DNA of 38,539 nucleotides, taken from a bacterium (lineage in GTDB: Bacteria > Patescibacteriota > Minisyncoccia > Sungbacterales > GWA2-42-14). Location: assembly GCA_030649305.1 (NCBI GenBank), contig JAUSFV010000028.1, positions 1-38,539 of the forward strand, in the 5' to 3' direction. This document shows, one piece after another, positions 9,109-17,335 of the stretch. The notes below the pieces were generated by a model. The model searched no databases and had not been told where the DNA came from. It saw only the letters and a list, made by a program, of their open reading frames with translations. Positions within the stretch are counted from its first letter, which is position 1; each line of letters opens with the position of its first letter. The position numbers and the translations under genes are program-made.

Positions 9109-10140
9109 TCAGGTAATGCTGTGGTGGGGGTGTATTTTCCGGAAAGCTTGTTCTTCTTTTGGCCTCCACGCGAAATCGACGACGCTCCAACCCCACGTGT
9201 CCATGATAAGGGGCCAGACGATGTAGGCGCGGTCAGGAATTATTTCGCGGGTGATTGTCACATAGGTCGTTTCGGATTTTCCCTCCCACCCGAAGCGGTC
9301 CGACAGGATGTACTTTGCGCCGTTCTGCCGGAAGAACCACTCCTCTTTCCCGCGGAAGATTTGCCGCTGGAATACGCCCTTTTGATAGCGTGAGGGATTT
9401 TCTTTGATACGCCGCTCCATTTCGGCAAGACCTTTTTCTTTCGCGAGTTTTTGATTTTTCTCCCGTTCTTCTTCCCGCCTCAGCCGCTTTTCTTCCTCTC
9501 GCTGTCGTTCCCGCTCTTTCGCCGCTTCTGCCCACGCTCGGATCTTCTCCTGGATTTCCGGCAGGGCCTTGAGTGTACACGTCTTGGGAAGGCGCGGCGG
9601 GCGGGAATAGCTTTCCAGAAGGTATTGTTCTTCATCTGTCAGAAGTTGTGCGAGCGAGAAGCGCCTGTGGGCCTTGTAGTATTCCACAAGCTCCTCTGCC
9701 GTCTTTAGGCTCGGAGGGTATTTCAGCTTTTTGATGACCGCAAGGGTTTCCTTGATTGTTTCGGGAATCGTCTTTTGGCCCTTGAACCAGGCAAGAAATG
9801 CGACGGTTAAATTTTTCTTCGCGTATTTCTTAATTGCGGCGATGTATTGCCGTCGTTCCACCAGAGTGACTGCTTCGATTTTTTCTGTCGCAAGGTAGTG
9901 TAACAGCTTATCATAGCAGTCAGCTCCTATTAAGAGATACATACCGTTTTTCTTGTTGCGGATTGCGACGAATTGCATAATCCGCGCGTGGCAGATTTGA
10001 CAGGAGCCGTATTTCTTTCCCGTCGTGATTTCTACAACTCCGATATGGGAGAATTCCCACTCGGGCGCGGCTTCGGCAAGCGTCTTTTTTGCCGAAGCAT
10101 TAACCAGCGTCTTCTCAAACCACTCATGCTTGTAATGCAC
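9109..10140 (-). CDS. Orphan protein with N-terminal Zn-binding-like motif (CQICH...C) and charged coiled coil
   Basis: 343 aa, GTG start at 10140, SD aaaggagg; long K/E/R-rich coiled coil. Confidence 0.75.
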   Translation of the reverse strand: MHYKHEWFEKTLVNASAKKTLAEAAPEWEFSHIGVVEITTGKKYGSCQICHARIMQFVAIRNKKNGMYLLIGADCYDKLLHYLATEKIEAVTLVERRQYIAAIKKYAKKNLTVAFLAWFKGQKTIPETIKETLAVIKKLKYPPSLKTAEELVEYYKAHRRFSLAQLLTDEEQYLLESYSRPPRLPKTCTLKALPEIQEKIRAWAEAAKERERQREEEKRLRREEEREKNQKLAKEKGLAEMERRIKENPSRYQKGVFQRQIFRGKEEWFFRQNGAKYILSDRFGWEGKSETTYVTITREIIPDRAYIVWPLIMDTWGWSVVDFAWRPKEEQAFRKIHPHHSIT

Positions 10141-10247
10141 GGCTTACCTCCTTTGCGAAAAGGTTTTTTCGTCCGCATCCTCATCAGAACGTTCGTATAT
10201 ATTCAGAAGTTAAAGAGCCGTCATGGGGGGCAGAATTTGATATACTA

Positions 10248-10276
10248 ATTATAGCATAGATTTTATAAAAAGTCAA
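10248..10276 (-). promoter_or_regulatory. Sigma-70 promoter of the 9109-10140 gene
   Basis: Minus strand TTGACT-N17-TATAAT. Confidence 0.8.
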
Positions 10277-10316
10277 ATAAAATATTGTGCGACAAACTGA
10301 TACAATTGAAATACAC

Positions 10317-10393
10317 GAACAGTCACGAACAGAAAGCGAACAGGCGCTAACAGTCGCTGTTCGTGGTTGTTCGTCCGCTGTTCGCGGCTGTTA
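10317..10393. repeat. (R)AACAG/CTGTTY mirror array, copy 2
   Basis: Spacing 4-5-4-(3)-4-5-4, identical to copy 1; ends 5 nt before the Xer ATG. Confidence 0.9.
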
Positions 10394-10398
10394 GCGAT

Positions 10399-11307
10399 AT
10401 GAGCCTCAACGAATATCACAAACAATTTCTGGAGCATCTGGAAATTGAAAAAAATCGGTCGTTGAAAACGATTGAAAATTACGACCGTTATATTCGGCGG
10501 TTTTTTGCGTTCGCGCGCATCTCCTCCCCCACCGCGATTACGGATGAGGTGATTCGTGAATATCGTTTGCATTTGAATCGTGTCAAAGACGCGCATGGCA
10601 ACACGTTAAAAAAACAAACGCAGATGTATCACCTGATTGCGCTTCGGAGTTTTTTGAAATATCTTGTGAAGCGTGATGTTAAAACGCTTCCTGCCGAGCG
10701 AATTGAACTTGGTAAAATGCCGTCGCGCGAAGTTTCGTTTTTGGAGGGGGCGGAACTTGAGCGGCTCCTAAAAGCGCCGAGCGGAAACGCGATTGCAACG
10801 CTTCGCGACCGCGCGATTTTGGAGCTTTTATTTTCCACCGGTCTTCGCGTGTCGGAATTGTGCTCCCTGAACCGTGATTCAATCAATTTGGCGCATGATG
10901 ATTTTTCCGTGCGGGGCAAGGGCGATAAAATTCGCGCGGTGTTTTTGTCGGCAACGGCAAAAGACGCGCTGAAACAGTATCTCGCAAAACGCGAAGACGT
11001 TGATGCGGCATTATTTATTCAGCATAAATATAAACCAGCGACCACGGTGGATTTGCGCCTCACTCCCCGCTCCATTCAGCGCATGATAAAAAAATACGCC
11101 GCGAAAGCGGGTATTACCAAAGAAGTTACCCCACATAAATTGCGCCACTCATTTGCAACCGACCTTTTATATGCGGGCGCTGATCTGCGTTCGGTGCAGG
11201 CACTCCTTGGCCACTCAAATATCACGACTACGCAAATCTACACCCACGTTACCGACAAGGGCCTCCGCGAGGTGCATAAAAAATTTCATGGGAAGATGAG
11301 AAAATAA
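10399..11307 (+). CDS. XerC/XerD-like tyrosine recombinase
   Basis: SAM-like N-terminal domain; LLFSTGLRVSELCSL, TPHKLRHSFATDLLYAGADLRSVQALLGHSNITTTQIYTHV (R, HxxR, H/Y active site). Confidence 0.93.
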   Translation: MSLNEYHKQFLEHLEIEKNRSLKTIENYDRYIRRFFAFARISSPTAITDEVIREYRLHLNRVKDAHGNTLKKQTQMYHLIALRSFLKYLVKRDVKTLPAERIELGKMPSREVSFLEGAELERLLKAPSGNAIATLRDRAILELLFSTGLRVSELCSLNRDSINLAHDDFSVRGKGDKIRAVFLSATAKDALKQYLAKREDVDAALFIQHKYKPATTVDLRLTPRSIQRMIKKYAAKAGITKEVTPHKLRHSFATDLLYAGADLRSVQALLGHSNITTTQIYTHVTDKGLREVHKKFHGKMRK

Positions 11308-11310
11308 ACA

Positions 11311-11345
11311 TGGAGCTCCGACCAGCAAGCTGGTCGGTATCTCCA
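11311..11345. repeat. Hairpin after the Xer gene
   Basis: tggag-ct-ccgaccagcaagctggtcgg-tat-ctcca nested stem. Confidence 0.7.
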
Positions 11346-11349
11346 TTTC

Positions 11350-11447
11350 ACCCGCCTAAATTTTGCTATACAAAACTTTGGCGGGTTTATTGTTTGTATA
11401 CCATTTATCCGCCCGGCAAGCTGGGCGGTATTCTGGACAAACAATAA
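11350..11447. repeat. Two-hairpin intergenic element A
   Basis: acccgcc...ggcgggt stem, then ttattgtttgt...acaaacaataa enclosing ccgcccggcaagctgggcgg. Confidence 0.75.
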
Positions 11448-11475
11448 AAGCTGGGGCATTGGCCTCAGCTTTTTT
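11446..11475 (-). terminator. Terminator hairpin between Xer and the 11486 gene (possibly bidirectional)
   Basis: aaaagctggggcattggcctcagctttttt. Confidence 0.7.
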
Positions 11476-11485
11476 GAAATGTTTT

Positions 11486-11959
11486 TTATTTCCCCTTTTG
11501 GTATAGGGTATCGAAAAATTCAGTTGTTTCTTTATCAATCTGCGGGCATTCTTGCGCCATTGTCTCGTTGAAGATTTTCAACGCTTTTCCTATTGTTTCC
11601 GCGTCTTTCTTATTTTGAAAATCGAATTTCATGATTCCTCCGTACTTGGGCAGCCACATATAAAGGAATATTGTTTCTCCGCCAATACTCCTGTCATGGA
11701 AGGTAAGATTGATATCCACGACTTTGAAATTGGTTATGGATTCAACCAGTTTTGTTTCGGGGTCTGTTTTGCCAAACAAAGCGATACCGAACCCATCGCC
11801 TTCTTCATCATCGATCTGACAGAAATTTTTGTAGGTATGGGGCCGCTGCTCATATTCTGTGGGAAGATCCACGGTAGCAACGGTGGTCTCCGCACGGCTT
11901 ACGCCCGCGAGCATTCCTACAAATACGATGGCAAGTAATGCGGTAGTGAATCTTTTCAC
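11486..11959 (-). CDS. Secreted orphan protein
   Basis: 157 aa, GTG start, SD aaggagg, signal peptide MKRFTTALLAIVFVGMLAGVSRAE. Confidence 0.75.
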   Translation of the reverse strand: MKRFTTALLAIVFVGMLAGVSRAETTVATVDLPTEYEQRPHTYKNFCQIDDEEGDGFGIALFGKTDPETKLVESITNFKVVDINLTFHDRSIGGETIFLYMWLPKYGGIMKFDFQNKKDAETIGKALKIFNETMAQECPQIDKETTEFFDTLYQKGK

Positions 11960-12064
11960 GCTTTCCTCCTTATGGTTAAAGAACCAGTGGGTGCTCCCGG
12001 TATTTTTTGCGAGCGCACCTTTCGGAAGTATAGATTATGAGAAAATATTTTGCAAGATTATTAA

Positions 12065-12237
12065 AATGCGCCCAGGAGGATTCGGTCACAACTCTCGCGC
12101 TTCGCGCTCGGTCGCGACCCCACCTCGCGTTCCGACCGCGGTCGGAACATGCTCCGGTTTTCGAATCCTCACGCAAGCAAAGCAGTTTGCTTGCTCTGGT
12201 CGCATTTCGCTTCGCTCAATGCGCCCAGGAGGATTCG
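12065..12237. repeat. Direct repeat of the tRNA-Lys 3' end flanking a palindrome-rich segment
   Basis: aatgcgcccaggaggattcg occurs at 12065-12084 and 12218-12237 (20/20); inverted copy ttcgaatcctc at 12154-12164. Confidence 0.9.
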
Positions 12238-12292
12238 AACCTCCGACCATCTCCTTAAGAGGGAGCTGCTCTACCGGCTGAGCTATGGGCGC
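12220..12292 (-). tRNA. tRNA-Lys (anticodon CTT)
   Basis: GCGCCCA-TA-GCTC-AGCCGGTA-GAGC-A-GCTCC-CTCTTAA-GGAGA-TGGTC-GGAGG-TTCGAAT-CCTCC-TGGGCGC-A; CCA not encoded; outermost anticodon-stem pair is G-A. Confidence 0.92.
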
Positions 12293-12354
12293 GATACGCA
12301 TGATTTATTGTACAAAATTTTTCTAAAAAATCAACCCCTTGGAACATTCGGTTT

Positions 12355-12457
12355 ACCCGCCACAAATTTTTTCGAACAAAAATTTAGACGGGTTATTTTC
12401 GTTTGCCGAAATTTATTTATGTGTTCTGTCGCACAAATAAATTGCGGACGAAAATAA
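12355..12457. repeat. Two-hairpin intergenic element B (same architecture as element A)
   Basis: acccgccacaaatttttt...aaaatttagacgggt, then ttattttcgt...acgaaaataa enclosing aatttattt...aaataaatt. Confidence 0.75.
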
Positions 12458-12463
12458 AAAAAG

Positions 12464-12500
12464 CCGGCGAGCAAATGGAGTCGAACCATTCGCTCGCCGG
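12464..12500 (-). terminator. Rho-independent terminator of the 12525-13949 gene
   Basis: ccggcgagcaaatgg...ccattcgctcgccgg; minus strand followed by ctttttttatttt. Confidence 0.85.
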
Positions 12501-12524
12501 TAGTTCTGTCAGCCTTGCGGCTGG

Positions 12525-13949
12525 TTATTCTTCCGCACCCTCGTCTTCGCGGATGCGCTTGGCACCACCTCTGTCTCTCGGCTTTGGCTTGCCAGAGCTA
12601 GCGTCTCTGGACTCTGATGGTAGCCGTTCCACCCTTCCGCCTGGCTTGCCGCTGCGGTCTCCGAGTGGAGCTCCGGGACCTTCGGACCCGGGCAAACCTG
12701 ACCCATCGATGCCCTCACTCGTTGGCTTCAGCCCCTGTTCGCGGAGCTTCAATTCCATGTCGGTCGGACCCGCGGATTTCGCGGTGGATCCGGAATAGGC
12801 AACACGCTGGCCACCGAATGGCTGATCGTGCTTGCGTTCCTCCACGCCGAGCGCACCCATCAGAATCTTGCGGGCGAGCCCAGCCGACTTGCCGGACTTC
12901 TCCTGCATGCTCGCGAAGGCGAACCACGGCGTCTCCTTCTTGCGAAGGGGCTTGAACTGGAAGACGGCCATGTCAGCCAGATCGCGCACGGCGAAGTACA
13001 TCGGTGATTCGCACTCATCCAGCGATTCGCCGCCCTCGAGGGGTAGGAAAATCATCTGGGGGACACCCTGCTCGTCGGGCTCGATGCCCTGGACAAGGAA
13101 CTTGCCGAAGATAAATCGTGGACCGATCTTCAGGCGCTTCTCAAAAGGAAGATACGCCGTTGTGACGACCCGCTCGCCCATCGCGATGTGGAGCAACGCG
13201 TCTTTGAAGTCGCACTTGTCGAAGTCGGGGACGTTGAGCGTTTTGAGGTGTTTCTCCCACGTCTCCTGGCTCCGCTTCAATGCACGGTGGTGGTCGTTCA
13301 GGGCGTCACTCAACCACTTCTCCATTTCCAGGTAGTAGTGGGTGGTGTCGTCTTTCTTATGGTAGGACTGCCGGACGAAAGTCTGCCGGCAGTCGGAGCA
13401 GTTCTTCGGGTGCTCCGCCTTACCCGCCATTGTGTTCTTGTGTTCGCGTGCGGCCCTGTTCTGTGCCTGGATTGTGTCGTTCTCCTCCTTTGGGATCTCG
13501 ACGATCGCGCCGAACGCTACGAGCTCCTGGGCCAAGCCATATGGCAGGCGGTCGGTCAGGAGATCGGCGATCCACTCCTTGAAGTAGATGATCCCCAGCC
13601 GCTTCTCCTGTTTCTTGTACAGGCCGAGGTAACGCTTTTCAACCCCTTCTCTCAGACCCGGTACTGCCGCGAAGGCCTCTTCGATGATCGCCTTGGACTG
13701 GGGCAGCAAGTCGAGCGCCTTTTCAAGCGACTCCGGCAACTCTCCAGAAAGTGATCCGGTGATTTCCGGGATGATCTTGTCGGCGAGTATCTCGAGCCCA
13801 AGTTCTTTGGGTCGGTGTTCTTCTTGGACCCTGGGGGCTTCTATGGACGCCGGAACTTCGGGCTTCGTCGCATTCAGCCGGGCTTCTTTATCTGCCTTTG
13901 CTGCTTGCGCCAATCTGTCTGCCAGGGATACAAAAATCGTCGTGGTCAT
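12525..13949 (-). CDS. Large orphan protein with CxxC motif and low-complexity C-terminus
   Basis: SD aaggagg before ATG 13949 (MTTTIFVSLADRLAQAAK); CSDCRQTF; G/P/S/R-rich tail; visibly GC-richer than neighbours. Confidence 0.75.
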   Translation of the reverse strand: MTTTIFVSLADRLAQAAKADKEARLNATKPEVPASIEAPRVQEEHRPKELGLEILADKIIPEITGSLSGELPESLEKALDLLPQSKAIIEEAFAAVPGLREGVEKRYLGLYKKQEKRLGIIYFKEWIADLLTDRLPYGLAQELVAFGAIVEIPKEENDTIQAQNRAAREHKNTMAGKAEHPKNCSDCRQTFVRQSYHKKDDTTHYYLEMEKWLSDALNDHHRALKRSQETWEKHLKTLNVPDFDKCDFKDALLHIAMGERVVTTAYLPFEKRLKIGPRFIFGKFLVQGIEPDEQGVPQMIFLPLEGGESLDECESPMYFAVRDLADMAVFQFKPLRKKETPWFAFASMQEKSGKSAGLARKILMGALGVEERKHDQPFGGQRVAYSGSTAKSAGPTDMELKLREQGLKPTSEGIDGSGLPGSEGPGAPLGDRSGKPGGRVERLPSESRDASSGKPKPRDRGGAKRIREDEGAEE

Positions 13950-14086
13950 GTCTTCCTCCTTGTTGTGGGACATATAGTGCCCCGGGTTTTACTGCGGTTG
14001 GTGGGCTGTGTGTTAGTGGGTTACGTTACGGTTACTGCTCGGCTTTTTGTGTATTGAAAAAATGTCGTTTCTCCCGGATGATTGTT

Positions 14087-14833
14087 TTATCCCGCTTTGT
14101 CCTCCTTTTTCCCAAATCCCAACAGTTTACAGAGTCGTTGCGCGGCGGAGGTATCTTTTTCTACCGCTTCGCGTTTTCGCTCTTTGGCGAGCTCATTTTC
14201 CTCAAGGCGTTTTTGTTCTGCCACGAGTTTTTCTGCTTCAGCGTGTTGTTCTGTCAGACGTTCTTCTTTGAGCTGTTCCTCTTCGGCGCGCTGTTTTTCC
14301 GCGGCGCGATACTCCATGGCCGCCATAGTGTCCATGACGTATGCCCGATGCTGTGCGCCGAAGTGCTGAGTAATCGTATCAAGATCGCCGAAGCATGAAG
14401 AAATCCAGATTGGCTCCCAGAGATCCAGGAACGTTATCTGAAATTTCTCCCCATACTGTTCCGCGATGACTACTACGCCCTCCTGTCCCTCGTGGAGCGT
14501 GAGCGTATATCGATCGTCGGATACCTCATCAATGTTTGGTTGATATGTATCTCCCAAAGGATCGGCGGGTACAAACATCGGAAAAAACTTCGGTTCTCCT
14601 TCGGTAAAAAACCGTACGGCAAGAGACATTTTTCCGTATCTGCCTCGTCGCACGTCCTGCTGTACGGGTGGAGTCAGGAATATTTCCGAATTTTTGCTCC
14701 GTGTAATTTCTATGATCTGCGTAGTGCCGTTTTTTTCGAAACCGCGAAATTTCAACTCGATTCGTAGTGGTTTGAGCATTGCTTCGTGTTCCGCGCCACA
14801 TTCTTGCGGCGCACGTTCTTCTGGCGTGTCCAT
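14087..14833 (-). CDS. Orphan protein with C-terminal charged coiled coil
   Basis: Start MDTPEERAPQECG at 14833 preceded by ggagg; promoter at 14971-15000. Confidence 0.75.
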   Translation of the reverse strand: MDTPEERAPQECGAEHEAMLKPLRIELKFRGFEKNGTTQIIEITRSKNSEIFLTPPVQQDVRRGRYGKMSLAVRFFTEGEPKFFPMFVPADPLGDTYQPNIDEVSDDRYTLTLHEGQEGVVVIAEQYGEKFQITFLDLWEPIWISSCFGDLDTITQHFGAQHRAYVMDTMAAMEYRAAEKQRAEEEQLKEERLTEQHAEAEKLVAEQKRLEENELAKERKREAVEKDTSAAQRLCKLLGFGKKEDKAG

Positions 14834-14970
14834 TGAAACCTCCGAAGATGTGTTTTTGTGTCTGTAAAAGACCAGTTCCCGAAAATCGGGCAAAATTAAA
14901 GAAAACTCGCGCGCGTTTCTTTAATTTTGTCCGAATTCCACGTAAATTCTACGGGCAACTCTCTAAAAAC

Positions 14971-15000
14971 ATTATAGCATAAATACTATATATATGTCAA
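14971..15000 (-). promoter_or_regulatory. Sigma-70 promoter of the 14087-14833 gene
   Basis: Minus strand TTGACA-N18-TATAAT. Confidence 0.82.
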
Positions 15001-15033
15001 TAGTTGGGATGGCTCACGATAAATAATAGTAGT

Positions 15034-15064
15034 AAGGGCCGGCACATGAAGCGTGCCGGCCCTT
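15034..15064 (-). terminator. Hairpin terminator of the 15083-15718 gene
   Basis: aagggccggcac-atgaagc-gtgccggccctt; weak T-tract. Confidence 0.6.
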
Positions 15065-15082
15065 GATAGTCGTGTTGTGAGG

Positions 15083-15718
15083 CTACAACAGACTAAAATA
15101 ATGCTCCACCTGAAGCGGCTCTGATCCGATGCGCATTCCTTCGGCATCTTTTAGTGGTGTTATAACCGGCGTGCCATCGGGATTGAAGCGGGGCTTTCGC
15201 ACCTCGAGATTGATGCTGATAGCGCTTTGGCCTTTCAGCAGTTCTCCGTTCAGATATGCCTGGTTGAGGAATGCTCGTAGCCGCCACAGCGTAGACCAGC
15301 ACATCTCATCAAAGTCGGCGAGGATTGCATCCCGCTTTTGCAAAAATTCCGGGCGGGGATAGGCATGCTCACTCCGCGCATAGCGGAATCGTGTCATGTA
15401 CCAAATCTTGCTCGTGATTTCCTCGACCGTGTCTCCGGGGCCGCGTTCTTGCTCGGAGTTCTTTTGTTCTTCAAAGTTGCTTCTTTTCTTCCAGCCCGCA
15501 GTAACGAGCTGGTAGTCCTCTTTCTGAAGCTCCGCGGGAATCATCGCAAGAGAACAATTGTGGGTCGGCTCTATAAGTATCACGCCCCCCGAGCGGCTTT
15601 TCCGCTCAAGGTACTCATCGGGTGTTTCTTCGCCCATCTCCGGCACTGAACGCGGAATTTCATTTCGGTTAGAGAAGCTGAACTGGAACGTTACTAAACG
15701 AATTGATGTATCGAGCAT
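15083..15718 (-). CDS. Orphan protein
   Basis: 211 aa; SD aggagg before ATG; own promoter (15787-15815). Confidence 0.75.
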   Translation of the reverse strand: MLDTSIRLVTFQFSFSNRNEIPRSVPEMGEETPDEYLERKSRSGGVILIEPTHNCSLAMIPAELQKEDYQLVTAGWKKRSNFEEQKNSEQERGPGDTVEEITSKIWYMTRFRYARSEHAYPRPEFLQKRDAILADFDEMCWSTLWRLRAFLNQAYLNGELLKGQSAISINLEVRKPRFNPDGTPVITPLKDAEGMRIGSEPLQVEHYFSLL

Positions 15719-15786
15719 TTTCGGTTCCTCCTCCTGGCGGATTATGCCGTGGAAACCGCATTAACTTGTGTATGGTACTTAATATA

Positions 15787-15849
15787 ATTATAATCTATTT
15801 TAAATAAAAAGTCAAATGATTGACAGAGTATAGTAAATTATGTTATCAT
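15787..15849. promoter_or_regulatory. Divergent promoter pair
   Basis: Minus TTGACT-N17-TATAAT (15787-15815); plus TTGACA-N18-TATCAT (15820-15849). Confidence 0.8.
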
Positions 15850-15934
15850 AAATCAAGCGGAAATCAGGCATTTCGCCTGCAGATTCGCCTTCTTTAACAA
15901 CCTTTTCTTTACAGAAAAGAAGGAGGGTCGGAAC

Positions 15935-17263
15935 ATGTTGAGGCCGTCAGTAACGGTACACGCATATGTGCCTAGCCCCATTCGCTCGTGCCGGGTCCTT
16001 GTTATTTATAATCGGGCCGACGATAATTCCGCGGCTATGATTTTTCAGGGAAACGACAAGGGAAAGCCGGCGGGCTTCGGATTTCCCGGCGGGGGCGTTG
16101 AGGGGCTTGTGAAGATTCCGGGCATCAAACAAACAGAGATGCGTTTTCAAAAGATTGAGGAATTGGGCTATCGAATTCTTCGGGTGGAAGGCAACGATGT
16201 TTATGGAAACTATCAGGAGCGCGAAACGCGATTCCAGAAGATAATGCGCCTCTACCCACTTGGGTCCATACTTGCCTTTGAGATTCAGAAGAACGGGGTC
16301 ACAGAGATAAGAAAGGGAACGCTCGTTCGCGAAGAACGATATGCGGAGGTCGCGACCCGGGAAACATACGCGGAAACGGAGTACGAGATTGCTCCCGTTC
16401 TTACATCAGATGGCAGTCCGATCCTGACGCATCGATGGGAAAGTCCGGAGCATTGTAAGTATACCTTTTTGGGGCAAATCGTAAGTCCGTTTGATCATGA
16501 GATACAGGAAAGAGATGAATCTGCCGGCATCGGATGGCTGAACCCCCTTGATTCGTTGCCCCGACAGCTTGCGCGTCTCATGGAGATTCGCCCGGAATAT
16601 ACCGCATTGATGTATAAGAGCCACCTCGATAAATTCATGAACTATTTAAGAAACGGAGAGAAGCGAATCGAAATTTCGGCGCGGGTGAAGGAGGAGATGT
16701 CGCAAGACCACCCGAAGCGGGATATGCCGTACGGAAAATCGTTTTTACTGGTAGGTAGAACACCCGAAGAGTCCCTGGTGCATCCTTCGTGGTATCATGC
16801 TTTTCGTCTCAAGAAAAACAGATACCAGGATGATTATACCCCGGCAATGCGCTACGTGAGAGACAAGGGGTGGTCGGGGCTTACCAGAGAAGAGTTTGAT
16901 GAGGGCCTGCGCGCATTAGGAAGGATTGTGAAGAAGAATGAGTTAGAGACTATGGAGGCGCAGGCGTCGAAGACGATCGTCGCGGTTCCGGAGACCGTTG
17001 TCGGGGAAGTTGTTTCACAAAGCGAAACATCCGCGGGAGCTCCTGTCGAAATCGGTTCGGAAGAGCAGGCTGCCAAGGAGGCTATAACAATGGCAGAAAC
17101 GAAAATCGAGGAAGCGGAAGAAGTAGCGGTTGAGGCCGCCTTAGATAATCCAGTAGAAGTTGGTTCGGCGCCTGCCTCGAATTCCTCCGAAGAGGATGCA
17201 GAGTATTGGGCGAAATTCGCCCGTCCAGAGGTTTTGCAGGAGTGGGAATTAGGCAAGAAATAA
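15935..17263 (+). CDS. Orphan protein with possible degenerate Nudix-like N-terminal domain
   Basis: 442 aa; SD aaggaggg; GFGFPGGGVEG...TEMRFQKIEELGYRI resembles a Nudix box with altered residues; Ala/Glu-rich C-terminal part. Confidence 0.6.
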   Translation: MLRPSVTVHAYVPSPIRSCRVLVIYNRADDNSAAMIFQGNDKGKPAGFGFPGGGVEGLVKIPGIKQTEMRFQKIEELGYRILRVEGNDVYGNYQERETRFQKIMRLYPLGSILAFEIQKNGVTEIRKGTLVREERYAEVATRETYAETEYEIAPVLTSDGSPILTHRWESPEHCKYTFLGQIVSPFDHEIQERDESAGIGWLNPLDSLPRQLARLMEIRPEYTALMYKSHLDKFMNYLRNGEKRIEISARVKEEMSQDHPKRDMPYGKSFLLVGRTPEESLVHPSWYHAFRLKKNRYQDDYTPAMRYVRDKGWSGLTREEFDEGLRALGRIVKKNELETMEAQASKTIVAVPETVVGEVVSQSETSAGAPVEIGSEEQAAKEAITMAETKIEEAEEVAVEAALDNPVEVGSAPASNSSEEDAEYWAKFARPEVLQEWELGKK

Positions 17264-17287
17264 TATTAAGATACAGCGCGAAACCAA

Positions 17288-17317
17288 AAGGGCGCCCGAC
17301 AGCGGACGCCCTTTTTT
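17288..17317 (+). terminator. Rho-independent terminator
   Basis: aagggcg-cccgacagcgga-cgccctttttt after the 15935-17263 gene. Confidence 0.82.
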
Positions 17318-17335
17318 CATTTTATTTCATCTTTA

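Noticed and set aside
10399-12292. Xer recombinase plus tRNA-Lys end duplication as an integrated mobile element
   Set aside because: The recombinase looks like a housekeeping Xer protein, lies outside the 20-bp direct repeats, and only 133 nt separate them; no other mobile-element genes seen.
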